Positions 16,678 through 25,038 of a DNA stretch of 64,000 nucleotides are shown here, piece by piece. A program made the translations under genes and the position numbers. Location of the stretch: contig JAHBYI010000001.1 in the NCBI GenBank assembly GCA_019636035.1, forward strand, positions 62,001-126,000, in the 5' to 3' direction. The notes beneath the pieces are model-generated. The model saw only the letters and a list, made by a program, of their open reading frames with translations. It ran no database searches and was not told the origin of the DNA. Origin of the DNA: Candidatus Paracaedibacteraceae bacterium (GTDB lineage: Bacteria; Pseudomonadota; Alphaproteobacteria; Paracaedibacterales; Paracaedibacteraceae). Every line of letters starts with the position of its first letter. Position 1 is the stretch's first letter.

Positions 16678-18443
16678 TGTTTAAAGTAATAACACTGCTG
16701 ATTAGCATTTTTTCTAAAGTAGTGGCTGCTGATTGCCCCGCCCTGTCGCTCCATCATTTACCCCCTGAAATCATCGGAAATATTGCCTGTTTTTTACCTG
16801 AGCAGGATGTTGTCAACTTAACGACATTAATCGGGAATAAGTTTTTTGAAACTAAAGTAAAGAAAAAAGAATTCTATCGTGCAAATTCCGCCATTATGAA
16901 TTTTCAGGCAAACCCTGCTGAAGAGAAAACCTTTTTCTGTTATTTAAGGAATGCCCCCAAAGGAGTATATATTAGGTTATGTCTCTATAACTTCTCCTCA
17001 ACACTCCTAAAACAAGCCCTTCACCTGTTTAGCAGCATCACAGTTCCAAACTGGCAACACGATTGGATTAACAATGTTATTCTCAAGACAAGAGCCTCCT
17101 ATTTAGCTAAGGGTAACTACACCAAACTTGAATCAGGAAAAACAGAAGTAGCTTGGTCTTTGAGTGATGCAGCCAACAGAAACGAGACGTTAGCAAAAGA
17201 GCAAATAACAGCCTTACTTCAGAGCCAAAATCATCAGGAACGTGAAATAGGTGTTATTGCCCTCATTGATCTCGTAAACTATGACAATGACTGGGCAACA
17301 GAGCAAATCCCCCTTCTGATACACAGTAAAAATTGGGAGAAGCGAGAAGCCGTAGCTGAGATCCTCTTAGATCTTGCTTTACATAACAATACCTGGGTAA
17401 AAAAATACCTTATTACTCTTGCAAAAGGCCAAAGCGAATACGACCGAGATACTGCCGATAAAGTTCTTTCTGATCTCGCACTACATAACATTTCTTGGGC
17501 AAAACAAAAGATCATTCGGCTAACGAAAAGCCAAAACCCCCAAAAACAAGATACAGCAGCCAGAATCTTTGCCTATCTTGTCCTGAGTAACAATAATTGG
17601 GCAACGAATTTATTCATAACTTTGCCAGCAAGCAAAAACTCGAGAACCCGATGTGTCGTGGCTTTAGCTCTGAGAAACCTTATCCAGATGGATAATAACT
17701 GGGCAAAAGAACAAGTCACAAAATTAGTTAACAATCCGAGTCAGCCAGAGCTATTAGATACCGTCTCTAAGATTTTAACACATCTCGTCTTTTATAAGAA
17801 TTTCTGGACGATAGAGCCAATCATGACCTTAGTGCATAGCCCTGATGTACAAAAACGCCAGATCGTCGCAACTATTCTATCAAATCCCCTATTGCACGAT
17901 AATGACTGGGCTAAAAGTCTGATCATTGCCTTAACTCGGAGCCAGAATGATCAGCAGGAAGAAATCGCAGAGATGGCTCTCAGCTACCGCATCCTACACA
18001 ATAACATATGGGCGCAAAGACAAATCGCTGCATTAGCAAAAAGTCGCAACATGGGTAAACAGAATGTCGCAATGGGAACGCTCGTCTACCTAAAATTACA
18101 CGACAATGATTGGGCTATGATGATGATTTCAATCTTGACTCAGAGTAATCATCCGCAAGAACAAAAAACAACAGCATGGATTTTCCTTAATCTGATCAAG
18201 AACAATGATACTTGGGCAAAAACAAAAATCTTAACCCTAGCCAGAAGCCAAGATAGACATAAACGCACAATAGGAGTAATAACCCTAAAAAAACTATTAT
18301 TAAGCGACAGTGTCTGGGCAAAAAGGCAAGTCTACCGGTTATCTAAAAGTCAAAACGAACAAGAACAAGAAACAGCAAAGATGGTCCTTAGAACAATTGA
18401 TCCATGGATTCACAACGTACCAGTTTTGTCTGCTTCCCAGTAG
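16677..18443 (+). CDS. Exported F-box protein with 34-residue helical repeats
   Basis: The start is the ATG at 16677, overlapping the previous stop, with AGAGGAA about 12 bases upstream; this gives 588 residues. A signal peptide spans about 1-18. Residues 24-60 match the eukaryotic F-box: LPPEIIGNIACFLPEQDVVNL, positions 28-48, followed by the Leu/Phe positions near 51-57. From about residue 170 to the end there are about 12 repeats of 34 residues with the pattern N-x-W-A-K-x-x-I-x-x-L-x-x-S-x-N-x-Q. Eleven Trp codons recur every 102 bases from 17292 to 18315, with one 105-base interval. This is a HEAT/ARM-like solenoid. F-box proteins recruit substrates to SCF ubiquitin ligases, so a host ubiquitin-hijacking role is likely but unproven. 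Confidence 0.8.
   Translation: MFKVITLLISIFSKVVAADCPALSLHHLPPEIIGNIACFLPEQDVVNLTTLIGNKFFETKVKKKEFYRANSAIMNFQANPAEEKTFFCYLRNAPKGVYIRLCLYNFSSTLLKQALHLFSSITVPNWQHDWINNVILKTRASYLAKGNYTKLESGKTEVAWSLSDAANRNETLAKEQITALLQSQNHQEREIGVIALIDLVNYDNDWATEQIPLLIHSKNWEKREAVAEILLDLALHNNTWVKKYLITLAKGQSEYDRDTADKVLSDLALHNISWAKQKIIRLTKSQNPQKQDTAARIFAYLVLSNNNWATNLFITLPASKNSRTRCVVALALRNLIQMDNNWAKEQVTKLVNNPSQPELLDTVSKILTHLVFYKNFWTIEPIMTLVHSPDVQKRQIVATILSNPLLHDNDWAKSLIIALTRSQNDQQEEIAEMALSYRILHNNIWAQRQIAALAKSRNMGKQNVAMGTLVYLKLHDNDWAMMMISILTQSNHPQEQKTTAWIFLNLIKNNDTWAKTKILTLARSQDRHKRTIGVITLKKLLLSDSVWAKRQVYRLSKSQNEQEQETAKMVLRTIDPWIHNVPVLSASQ
17190..18400 (+). repeat. Tandem 102-bp coding repeats
   Basis: These are the DNA units encoding the solenoid of the F-box protein. 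Trp codons fall at 17292, 17394, 17496, 17598, 17700, 17805, 17907, 18009, 18111, 18213 and 18315. All intervals are 102 bases except 17700-17805 (105). The copies have diverged strongly in sequence, so the array is old rather than freshly duplicated. Confidence 0.85.
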
Positions 18444-18547
18444 AGTTTGGGTTACAATGAACTGAGACAGCGTGCGACATACCGCTTGATTTATGATATC
18501 GTTGCCCCCATATTGGTGACAGAGATAACCTTGCGATAAACAGACCC

Positions 18548-19534
18548 ATGGCTACAACAACAGCATCCCTCAAGCAGTCGACCTCGATCCATCTGAATAC
18601 AGCTATCGACGTTTTAAAGAACGAAGCCGAAGCGATTCAAATTATGGCGAGTCAACTTGATCATCATTTTTCTGCTGTTGTCGATCTCCTTTTGCAGACA
18701 AATGGCCGTGTGATTGTCACCGGCATCGGCAAAAGCGGTCATATTGCTCGTAAAATTGCAGCAACCTTTGCCTCCACAGGACAACCAGCTTTCTTCGTTC
18801 ATCCGGCCGAGGCGAATCACGGGGATATGGGAATGATTACCCCGGATGACGTGGTTATTGCATTGTCGAATTCAGGGGAAACCGCTGAACTTGCCAATCT
18901 TATCGAATTTACACGACGATTTGACATCCCTCTTGTTGGCATGACCCGTAATCCGGACAGCACGCTGCACAAACATTCCAGCCACCCGCTCTGCATTCCA
19001 AAACATCCCGAAGCTTGTCCTTTGGGATTAGCACCGACAACATCGACGACGATGATGTTAGCTCTTGGTGATGCTCTGGCTGTTGCTTTATTGACTGCGC
19101 GTGGGTTCTCACCAACGGATTTTAAAACATACCATCCCGGTGGTTCTTTGGGTGGAAAACTGCGAAAAATTTCTGATTGCATGCACACAGATGATCGCCT
19201 TCCAACCTGCGGAAAAAATGATTTGATGCAAGACGTGATTTTGATCATGAGCCAAAAAGGATTCGGATGCGTGGCCGTGACAGATGAATCAGGAGAGCTT
19301 GCAGGAATTATCACAGACGGTGATCTTCGTCGCCATATGGGGGGGAATCTCCTCAGTCAATCCGCTCAAGCTGTCATGACTCAAAATCCAACCACAACAA
19401 ATGCAACAACCTTAATGACCGAAGCCTTGGCATTAATGAATAATAAAAAGATTACATCTTTGTTTATTCTAGAGGATAATAAACCTATTGGTATTATTCA
19501 TATCCACGATTTCTTGCGTGCAGGGATTCAGTAA
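18548..19534 (+). CDS. kdsD: Arabinose-5-phosphate isomerase (KdsD/KpsF/GutQ family)
   Basis: This 328-residue enzyme interconverts ribulose-5-phosphate and arabinose-5-phosphate, the first step toward KDO for lipopolysaccharide. It has an N-terminal SIS domain (VIVTGIGKSGHIARKIAATFASTG and SNSGETAEL, within residues about 55-115) and two C-terminal CBS domains. His residues in PAEANHGDMGM and TYHPGGSLG are conserved. It precedes lptC in the same direction, the usual alphaproteobacterial order. Some 104 bases separate it from the F-box gene, and no clear terminator is seen there. Confidence 0.95.
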   Translation: MATTTASLKQSTSIHLNTAIDVLKNEAEAIQIMASQLDHHFSAVVDLLLQTNGRVIVTGIGKSGHIARKIAATFASTGQPAFFVHPAEANHGDMGMITPDDVVIALSNSGETAELANLIEFTRRFDIPLVGMTRNPDSTLHKHSSHPLCIPKHPEACPLGLAPTTSTTMMLALGDALAVALLTARGFSPTDFKTYHPGGSLGGKLRKISDCMHTDDRLPTCGKNDLMQDVILIMSQKGFGCVAVTDESGELAGIITDGDLRRHMGGNLLSQSAQAVMTQNPTTTNATTLMTEALALMNNKKITSLFILEDNKPIGIIHIHDFLRAGIQ

Positions 19535-19551
19535 CTTTGGATTCTAAAGTG

Positions 19552-20175
19552 ATGAAAAAAACGATGAAACGCCGGTCGTCTCGGCTAAAAAGACTTTTTC
19601 CACTGACAGCAATTTTCATTATTATTTTGGTTGTTTTTTGGCCTAATATCCAAGCTATGATCAAACCGAAACCAACCCCCGTCCCTACTGTTGTCTCAAC
19701 GATCGCTAAAAAACATCAAGACAATCCACCAACAGAAGAAATCTCAAACGAAGCACGCGACTTACACTTTGAAGGCGTTGACAAAAACAACCAGCCCTAT
19801 ACCTTAATAGCAACCCAAGGGACTGAGACTAAAGACGGAATGGTTGAACTTCTAACGCCGAAATTAGTCATGAAGCTTAACTCTGGGGCAACTGTAACCT
19901 TAAGTTCAGACAAGGCATTGTATAATAAAACAGCTGAGAAGATTGAATTAACCGATAATGTTCATCTTGTTCATTCAACAGGATATGATTTCACAACCAA
20001 GCGTGCTTGGCTTGATATGGCATCCTCTGTTGCTTTTGGTCACGATCCGATCCAAGGATCAGGCCCCCAAGGGCAATTATACGCAAAAGAAGGATTCAAC
20101 CTCGCGGACAAGGGCAATAAGATATCTCTCAAAGGACGTCCGGAACTATTTATTCAAAAAGGGGATGGTCAATGA
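19552..20175 (+). CDS. lptC: LPS export protein LptC
   Basis: This is the single-span inner-membrane protein of the lipopolysaccharide bridge. The ATG at 19552 gives 207 residues; an in-frame TTG at 19537 is possible. A basic N-terminus (KKTMKRRSSRLKRL) and a hydrophobic segment LTAIFIIILVVFW anchor it, followed by a periplasmic beta-jellyroll with the LptC pattern around YNKTAEKIELTDNVHL and ATQGTETKDG. Its end overlaps lptA by 4 bases (ATGA), so the lpt genes are translationally coupled. Confidence 0.88.
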   Translation: MKKTMKRRSSRLKRLFPLTAIFIIILVVFWPNIQAMIKPKPTPVPTVVSTIAKKHQDNPPTEEISNEARDLHFEGVDKNNQPYTLIATQGTETKDGMVELLTPKLVMKLNSGATVTLSSDKALYNKTAEKIELTDNVHLVHSTGYDFTTKRAWLDMASSVAFGHDPIQGSGPQGQLYAKEGFNLADKGNKISLKGRPELFIQKGDGQ

Positions 20176-20675
20176 TTAACTTTCTGGCACTCCTGCCTGT
20201 TTTATCCTTAGCATCCGCTGAACCGGCACAAAACACACTGCGCGTTGTGGCTGACAGCATGGATTGCGACCAGAATCAAGGCGTTTGCATAGCAACAGGT
20301 AATGCCTTTGCTGAACGCCCCCATGATCCGGAAAAACGCACGATTCGCGCCCACAAATTCACGGTCTATTTTTCTAAATCAGAAAAAGATCAAACACAGC
20401 AAAAAAGCGAGGCACCCTCAACAGAACTGAAAGAGCTTCATGCCGATGGAAGCGTCGTCATGACAGATCGCGAGAATATCATTCGATGTGATCGCGCCAT
20501 CTATCGACATTCATCCGAAGATGTTGAGCTATTCGATAATGTTCACCTAACCCAAGGTGAGAATCAGCTGAATGGATCCTATGGGTACGCAGATTTGAAA
20601 TCAAAGAAATATCGTGTTACAACTAAAGAAGATCAAGTCCAAGGACTCTTTGTTAAGAAAACTAAAGCAAAATGA
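20172..20675 (+). CDS. lptA: LPS transport periplasmic protein LptA
   Basis: This 167-residue OstA-like protein has a signal peptide (through Ser-Ala-Glu, about residue 16) and a beta-jellyroll with the repeated pattern ADSMDCDQNQGVCIATGNAFAE (residues about 29-50) and YRHSSEDVELFDNVHLTQGEN. LptA forms the periplasmic filament that carries LPS between LptC and the outer-membrane LptD. The start overlaps the lptC stop, and its stop overlaps lptB. Confidence 0.9.
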   Translation: MINFLALLPVLSLASAEPAQNTLRVVADSMDCDQNQGVCIATGNAFAERPHDPEKRTIRAHKFTVYFSKSEKDQTQQKSEAPSTELKELHADGSVVMTDRENIIRCDRAIYRHSSEDVELFDNVHLTQGENQLNGSYGYADLKSKKYRVTTKEDQVQGLFVKKTKAK

Positions 20676-21415
20676 CATCTGAACACCATACGAATCAGGG
20701 ATTGTGGGCTGAAATGCTCGGGAAATCCTATCAAAAGCGACCGATTTTACGAGGTGTCAGCCTCCATGTGAATCGTGGCGAAGCCGTTGCTTTACTGGGG
20801 CCAAACGGCGCGGGAAAAACCACCTGCTTTTCCATTATGTGCGGTCTCATTCAACCGGATACAGGTGCTGTATTCTTAGATGGCGAAGAGATTACACATA
20901 CACCGATGTATAAACGCGCCCGCAAAGGAATCGGCTACCTTCCCCAAGAAATGTCGATCTTTCGCGGTATGTCCGTCGAACAAAACATCATGGCCGTCGC
21001 AGAATTATTTTATGCTGATGAAGACGAACGACACGCCTGTGTTGATCGTCTCTTAGCAGAATTCTCCATAACCCATTTACGCCAATCGCCGGCAGCAGCC
21101 CTTTCCGGTGGTGAACGTCGCCGAACAGAAATTGCCCGCGCCTTAGCAGCCTCACCCGATTTTTTGCTCCTGGATGAACCCTTAGCCGGAATCGACCCGA
21201 TTGCTGTTAATGAAATAAGAGAGTTAATTTTTCATTTAAAAGAGCGAAATATTGGCGTTTTAATCACCGACCACAATGTTCGCGAGACATTAGAAATCGT
21301 TGATCGGGCTTATATCCTGCACAATGGCAAGGTTTTAATGGGCGGCTCTCCCGAAGAAATTATTTCTTCAAAAGATGTACGTCGTGTTTACCTTGGGGAA
21401 AGGTTTTCCATGTAA
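20672..21415 (+). CDS. lptB: LPS export ABC transporter ATPase LptB
   Basis: This 247-residue ATPase powers LPS extraction with LptF/LptG, which are not in the window. Walker A is GPNGAGKTT, the Q-loop is YLPQEMSIFRG, the signature is LSGGERRRTEIARAL, Walker B is FLLLDEPLAGID, and the switch His is in ITDHNVRETL. The GIGYLPQE and DHNVRETL stretches are typical of LptB among ABC ATPases. It starts within the last codons of lptA. Confidence 0.97.
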   Translation: MTSEHHTNQGLWAEMLGKSYQKRPILRGVSLHVNRGEAVALLGPNGAGKTTCFSIMCGLIQPDTGAVFLDGEEITHTPMYKRARKGIGYLPQEMSIFRGMSVEQNIMAVAELFYADEDERHACVDRLLAEFSITHLRQSPAAALSGGERRRTEIARALAASPDFLLLDEPLAGIDPIAVNEIRELIFHLKERNIGVLITDHNVRETLEIVDRAYILHNGKVLMGGSPEEIISSKDVRRVYLGERFSM

Positions 21416-21424
21416 TCTGAGTAT

Positions 21425-22774
21425 ATGAAGACTCAGATCCATACATCACAAAGGCAATCGCAACAGCTTGGCCTATCCCCCCAGATGCAGCAATCTCTCA
21501 AGATTCTGCAAATGGGTGCCCTTGAATTAAAGGACGTGATCGATAGTGCTTTGCTGGAAAACCCATTCCTCGAGGCAGAACCACCCTCTTCCGAGCCCCT
21601 GTCGTGTGATTCTGCGGATCAAGATAATCCTTATCTAAGCTATTGGACGGATCATGGCTCACGGTCGATGGACGAATCCGCCTTTGATACGAATGCCACA
21701 CCAACAACGCTTAAAACTCATTTGGCTCAACAGCTGGGGATTCAGTGTGAAAACAAAGAACAACGCGAAATTGGCCCCTTAATCATTGATGCCATCGATG
21801 AGAACGGTTTCCTTAATGAGGATGACTTGCCCGATGGCACCACAGATCACCCTCATTATCAAGATACATTAAACCTTATTCACGCAATGGATCCGATCGG
21901 TGTAGGGGCAAGATCCCTGGTCGAGGTTTTTTCATTACAGCTCCGCGACCAAGGCCTTTTGACTCCTGACATCGAAAAAGTTTTGAGCAACCTCACCCTC
22001 TTAACAGAAAAAGGTCCCGATGCTTTGGCAAGATCATGCGCTATAACACTCAATCAACTTAAAGATTATATTGCGATTCTAAGAACACTCGACCCGAAGC
22101 CCGGCCTTAGTTTTTCCCTTAATGATCCGACCCAATACATCATCCCTGATCTGATTTTTCGTAAAATGAATGGACACTGGGTTGCTGAGATCAACCCACA
22201 AGCTTACCCCAACATTAAGCTCGATCGATTGAGCTATCAATCGGTGAGTCAATCCTGTCGATCGAATGATGATCTTTTGTATATCAACAAACAAGCATCC
22301 AACGCATCGTGGCTCATAAAAAGCCTTGAACAACGTGTTGATACACTGACTCGGGTTGCAACAGCCATTATTGAGCGACAAGAAACATTTTTAAATCGAG
22401 GTATGAATTATCTTGCCCCCCTAAAACTCAAAGAAATTGCCGTGGCCATTGAGATGCACGAAAGCACCGTCAGCCGAGCCGTCAATGGTAAATATGCAGC
22501 AACTCCCTTTGGCGTTGTTGAACTAAAATCATTTTTTGCAGGAAGTGTCAGCATTGATCAAGAAGGACTGTCCAATAAAACAATCCAGATGCAAATCAAA
22601 AACTTGATTGATATGGAGCCTAAGACTCGCCCTCTTTCTGATGATCAAATCGTTATCTCGCTCAAAGCCGTTGGCATTAGTGTTGCTCGACGCACTGTGA
22701 CCAAGTATCGCGAAGCCTTGCATATTCCCTCATCCTATGAGAGAAAAAAAATAAGCTTTGCACTTTCATTGTAG
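21425..22774 (+). CDS. rpoN: RNA polymerase sigma-54 factor
   Basis: This 449-residue sigma factor is shorter than the roughly 480-500 of many relatives but complete in domains. The N-terminal activator-interaction region (LGLSPQMQQSLKILQM) comes first, followed by the core-binding region, the helix-turn-helix LKEIAVAIEMHESTVSRAVNGKY, and the RpoN box ARRTVTKYREAL near residues 425-436. It directs transcription from -24/-12 promoters and needs enhancer-binding ATPases, none of which are in this window. It follows lptB by 9 bases, a conserved neighbourhood. Confidence 0.96.
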   Translation: MKTQIHTSQRQSQQLGLSPQMQQSLKILQMGALELKDVIDSALLENPFLEAEPPSSEPLSCDSADQDNPYLSYWTDHGSRSMDESAFDTNATPTTLKTHLAQQLGIQCENKEQREIGPLIIDAIDENGFLNEDDLPDGTTDHPHYQDTLNLIHAMDPIGVGARSLVEVFSLQLRDQGLLTPDIEKVLSNLTLLTEKGPDALARSCAITLNQLKDYIAILRTLDPKPGLSFSLNDPTQYIIPDLIFRKMNGHWVAEINPQAYPNIKLDRLSYQSVSQSCRSNDDLLYINKQASNASWLIKSLEQRVDTLTRVATAIIERQETFLNRGMNYLAPLKLKEIAVAIEMHESTVSRAVNGKYAATPFGVVELKSFFAGSVSIDQEGLSNKTIQMQIKNLIDMEPKTRPLSDDQIVISLKAVGISVARRTVTKYREALHIPSSYERKKISFALSL

Positions 22775-22824
22775 AAATTTTGCCCTATACTCATATAATG
22801 AATATGTAAAAAACGGAGGAAAGA

Positions 22825-23382
22825 ATGAAAATTATTGTAACTGGAAAACATTTGGACATGGGCGATAGCCTGAAAGACCATATTGAAACCTCTGTGAAAA
22901 CAATGGTTGATAAATATTTCGGCGATGTTATCGAGGCTCACATCAATGTTGATAAGATCAACAGCCACTTTGAATGTGAGCTTTCATTCCATATCAGCAA
23001 ACATTTTGTTGTGCATACACACGCAGAAGATTCCGATCCCTATCGCTGCTTTAATTTAGCCTTAGAAAAGATGGAAAAACGCACTCAAAAATACCGCAAT
23101 CGCCTTCGAGAAACCAAGCGTCATGACAGCACCGTAGAAAAGGAACTCTCAGCTCTGACCTTTGTTCTCAACTCTGACGTTGAAGACACAGGCACCGATG
23201 ATCAGCCTATGATTATTGCTGAGATGAACTCTGTTGTTCCGACCGTGTCTGTTAGCGATGCTGTCATGCACCTTGATCTCATGGAACAACCGGCCATGAT
23301 GTTCAAGAACTGTAATTCAGGTCGCATGAATGTTGTCTACCGTCGCCAAGATGGTAACATCGGTTGGATCGATCCATCATAA
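22825..23382 (+). CDS. hpf: Long-form ribosome hibernation promoting factor
   Basis: This 185-residue protein has the N-terminal HPF/YfiA domain (about 1-100; begins MKIIVTGKHLDMGDSLKDHI) and a C-terminal domain (about 130-185) ending NVVYRRQDGNIGWIDP. The two-domain long form pairs 70S ribosomes into 100S dimers and protects them during stasis. GGAGGA lies 5-10 bases upstream of the ATG. It follows rpoN by 50 bases, a common order in Proteobacteria. Confidence 0.95.
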   Translation: MKIIVTGKHLDMGDSLKDHIETSVKTMVDKYFGDVIEAHINVDKINSHFECELSFHISKHFVVHTHAEDSDPYRCFNLALEKMEKRTQKYRNRLRETKRHDSTVEKELSALTFVLNSDVEDTGTDDQPMIIAEMNSVVPTVSVSDAVMHLDLMEQPAMMFKNCNSGRMNVVYRRQDGNIGWIDPS

Positions 23383-23413
23383 AATTAAGTTACATTTTAT
23401 AAAAATATATGCT

Positions 23414-23456
23414 AAATCTCTCTGTGATATTAACCATACTCATAGAGAGATTTTTT
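23414..23456 (+). promoter_or_regulatory. Hairpin that is both hpf terminator and ribosome-site lock
   Basis: AAATCTCTCT (23414-23423) pairs perfectly with AGAGAGATTT (23444-23453) around a 20-base loop and is followed by T residues up to 23456. The next gene's ATG is at 23457. The 3' arm AGAGAGA is also the only Shine-Dalgarno-like sequence for that gene. The element can terminate hpf transcripts and, if read through, hide the ribosome site. Confidence 0.65.
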
Positions 23457-23750
23457 ATGAAGACATTATTCTTATCCCTTATCGTTGCTAGTTCTGTTTT
23501 TGCAGCAGAACAAGAACAAGAACAAAACTTAGGCAACTGGACAGAAACATTCCAAACAGCAGCCGGCCCTATTGTACACACGCCAACACAAACACAAATG
23601 GGATTTATAACCACCGGAAAAGGAATCTACCTAGCAGGAAAATCCTTTAACAACGTTCCTTTGACAGCTCCTCTTGACCTAAAGACAAATTCCACACGCG
23701 CTCAATTCGTAGAAGCTATGAAAAGATCCGGCATCTATACCGGCAACTGA
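23457..23750 (+). CDS. Small secreted protein of unknown function
   Basis: The ATG at 23457 gives 97 residues with a sharp signal peptide (MKTLFLSLIVASSVFAA, cleavage near residue 17). The mature part is about 80 residues, starts with an acidic EQEQEQ stretch, and has no cysteines or recognised motif. An upstream in-frame ATG at 23409 would add a hydrophobic extension and lacks a ribosome site. The start lies directly after a hairpin that covers its ribosome site. A terminator follows, so the gene is a stand-alone unit. I do not recognise the family. Confidence 0.6.
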   Translation: MKTLFLSLIVASSVFAAEQEQEQNLGNWTETFQTAAGPIVHTPTQTQMGFITTGKGIYLAGKSFNNVPLTAPLDLKTNSTRAQFVEAMKRSGIYTGN

Positions 23751-23768
23751 AATCTGCCAAAGTCACGC

Positions 23769-23801
23769 CCCCTCTTGACTCAAAATCCGGAGGGGATTTT
23801 T
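23769..23801 (+). terminator. Intrinsic terminator after the small secreted protein gene
   Basis: CCCCTC (23769-23774) pairs with GAGGGG (23790-23795) and is followed by ATTTTTATT. It separates the small secreted protein gene from the beta-oxidation operon. A second TCCCTC just downstream could pair instead with GAGGGGA. Confidence 0.65.
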
Positions 23802-23901
23802 ATTCCCTCTTAACCAAAAATTAGCATTAAAATCCACGTGAAATTCGGGTTTATGTTTGATATAATTTTATTAAACATTGACTATATTATTAGGATTTCC
23901 C

Positions 23902-25038
23902 ATGAAAAATGCTGTGATTGCCGGATACGTTCGAACTCCCTTCTCTTTTGGTGGTAAAGGTGAATTAACAAAGGTTCGCCCCGATGATTTGGCGGCGATT
24001 GCAGTCAAGGCATTGATTGAACGGACAAAAGTCAACGTTAATGATATTGAAGATTTAATTTTGGGATGTGCTTTTCCTGAAGGGGAACAAGGTCTAAACC
24101 TAGGTCGCCTCGTTGTCTTGAATGCTGATCTTCCAATCACAATTGGTGGCGTCACTGTCAACCGATTCTGCGGATCATCCATGCAGGCCATCCACCAAGC
24201 CGCCGGGGCAATTGCCTGTGGTGCCGGCGAAGTTTTCATTTGTGCCGGTGTTGAGTCCATGAGCCGTGTCCCCATGGGTGGCTTTAACCCGTTGCCAAAC
24301 CCAAAACTCTATGACCGTATGCCCGGTGCTTATATCGGCATGGGGGATACAGCTGAAAACGTTGCAACCAAGTGGAAAATATCCCGCCAAGAACAGGAAC
24401 AAATTGCTGTTGAATCCCACACCAAAGCAACAAAGGCTCAAGAAGATGGCCGCCTATCAGACGAGATAACCCCTGTACAAACCAAGGCCGGAGTCGTTGA
24501 AAAAGATTCGTGCATCCGCTCCAATACAACCCTTGAGGCTCTTGCCGGATTAAAACCTGCCTTCGATACAAACGGCACGGTAACAGCAGGAACATCCTCC
24601 CCGATTACCGATGGAGCTGCTGCTGTTTTAGTCTGTTCTGAAGACTATGCGAAAAAGCACGGCTTGCCAATGATTGCACGGATTAAGAGTTTTGCAATTG
24701 CCGGATGCGATCCTGACATCATGGGGATTGGCCCCGTTGCAGCAACGAAAAAAGCTCTGGAACGCGCAGGATTAACCGCCAAAGATATAGACGTTATCGA
24801 ATTAAACGAAGCCTTTGCTTCGCAGGCAATTGCTTGTGCTAAGGAACTCAGCCTTGACTGGTCAAAAATAAATCTTGATGGTGGTGCCTTAGCCCTAGGC
24901 CACCCGCTCGGTGCAACAGGAGCCCGTATCACCGGTAAAGCAGCAACCCTATTACAACGCGAGAAAAAGAAATACGCTCTGGCAACACAATGTATTGGCG
25001 GAGGGCAAGGTATTGCAACAATTCTGGAGGCGATTTAA
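23902..25038 (+). CDS. fadA: Acetyl-CoA acyltransferase (thiolase)
   Basis: The start at 23902 (MKNAVIAGYVRTP) is backed by AGGA upstream; 378 residues. This thiolase has the nucleophile Cys90 in VNRFCGSS, the His of GGALALGHPLGATGAR, and the C-terminal proton-shuttling Cys in CIGGGQG. It cleaves 3-ketoacyl-CoA in the last step of fatty acid beta-oxidation. Length and neighbours resemble Bacillus FadA of the fadNAE operon. Its stop overlaps the next start by one base (TAATG), which couples their translation. Confidence 0.93.
   Translation: MKNAVIAGYVRTPFSFGGKGELTKVRPDDLAAIAVKALIERTKVNVNDIEDLILGCAFPEGEQGLNLGRLVVLNADLPITIGGVTVNRFCGSSMQAIHQAAGAIACGAGEVFICAGVESMSRVPMGGFNPLPNPKLYDRMPGAYIGMGDTAENVATKWKISRQEQEQIAVESHTKATKAQEDGRLSDEITPVQTKAGVVEKDSCIRSNTTLEALAGLKPAFDTNGTVTAGTSSPITDGAAAVLVCSEDYAKKHGLPMIARIKSFAIAGCDPDIMGIGPVAATKKALERAGLTAKDIDVIELNEAFASQAIACAKELSLDWSKINLDGGALALGHPLGATGARITGKAATLLQREKKKYALATQCIGGGQGIATILEAI

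Noticed and set aside
18444-18539. Readthrough extension of the F-box gene past its TAG (31 open codons in frame)
   Set aside because: An open run of this length after a stop is expected by chance about one time in four, and no readthrough signal is visible.
20184-20200. Sigma-54 promoter (TGGCAC) near the start of lptA
   Set aside because: TGGCAC is present, but the TTGC half at the right spacing is missing, and the site lies inside the coding region.
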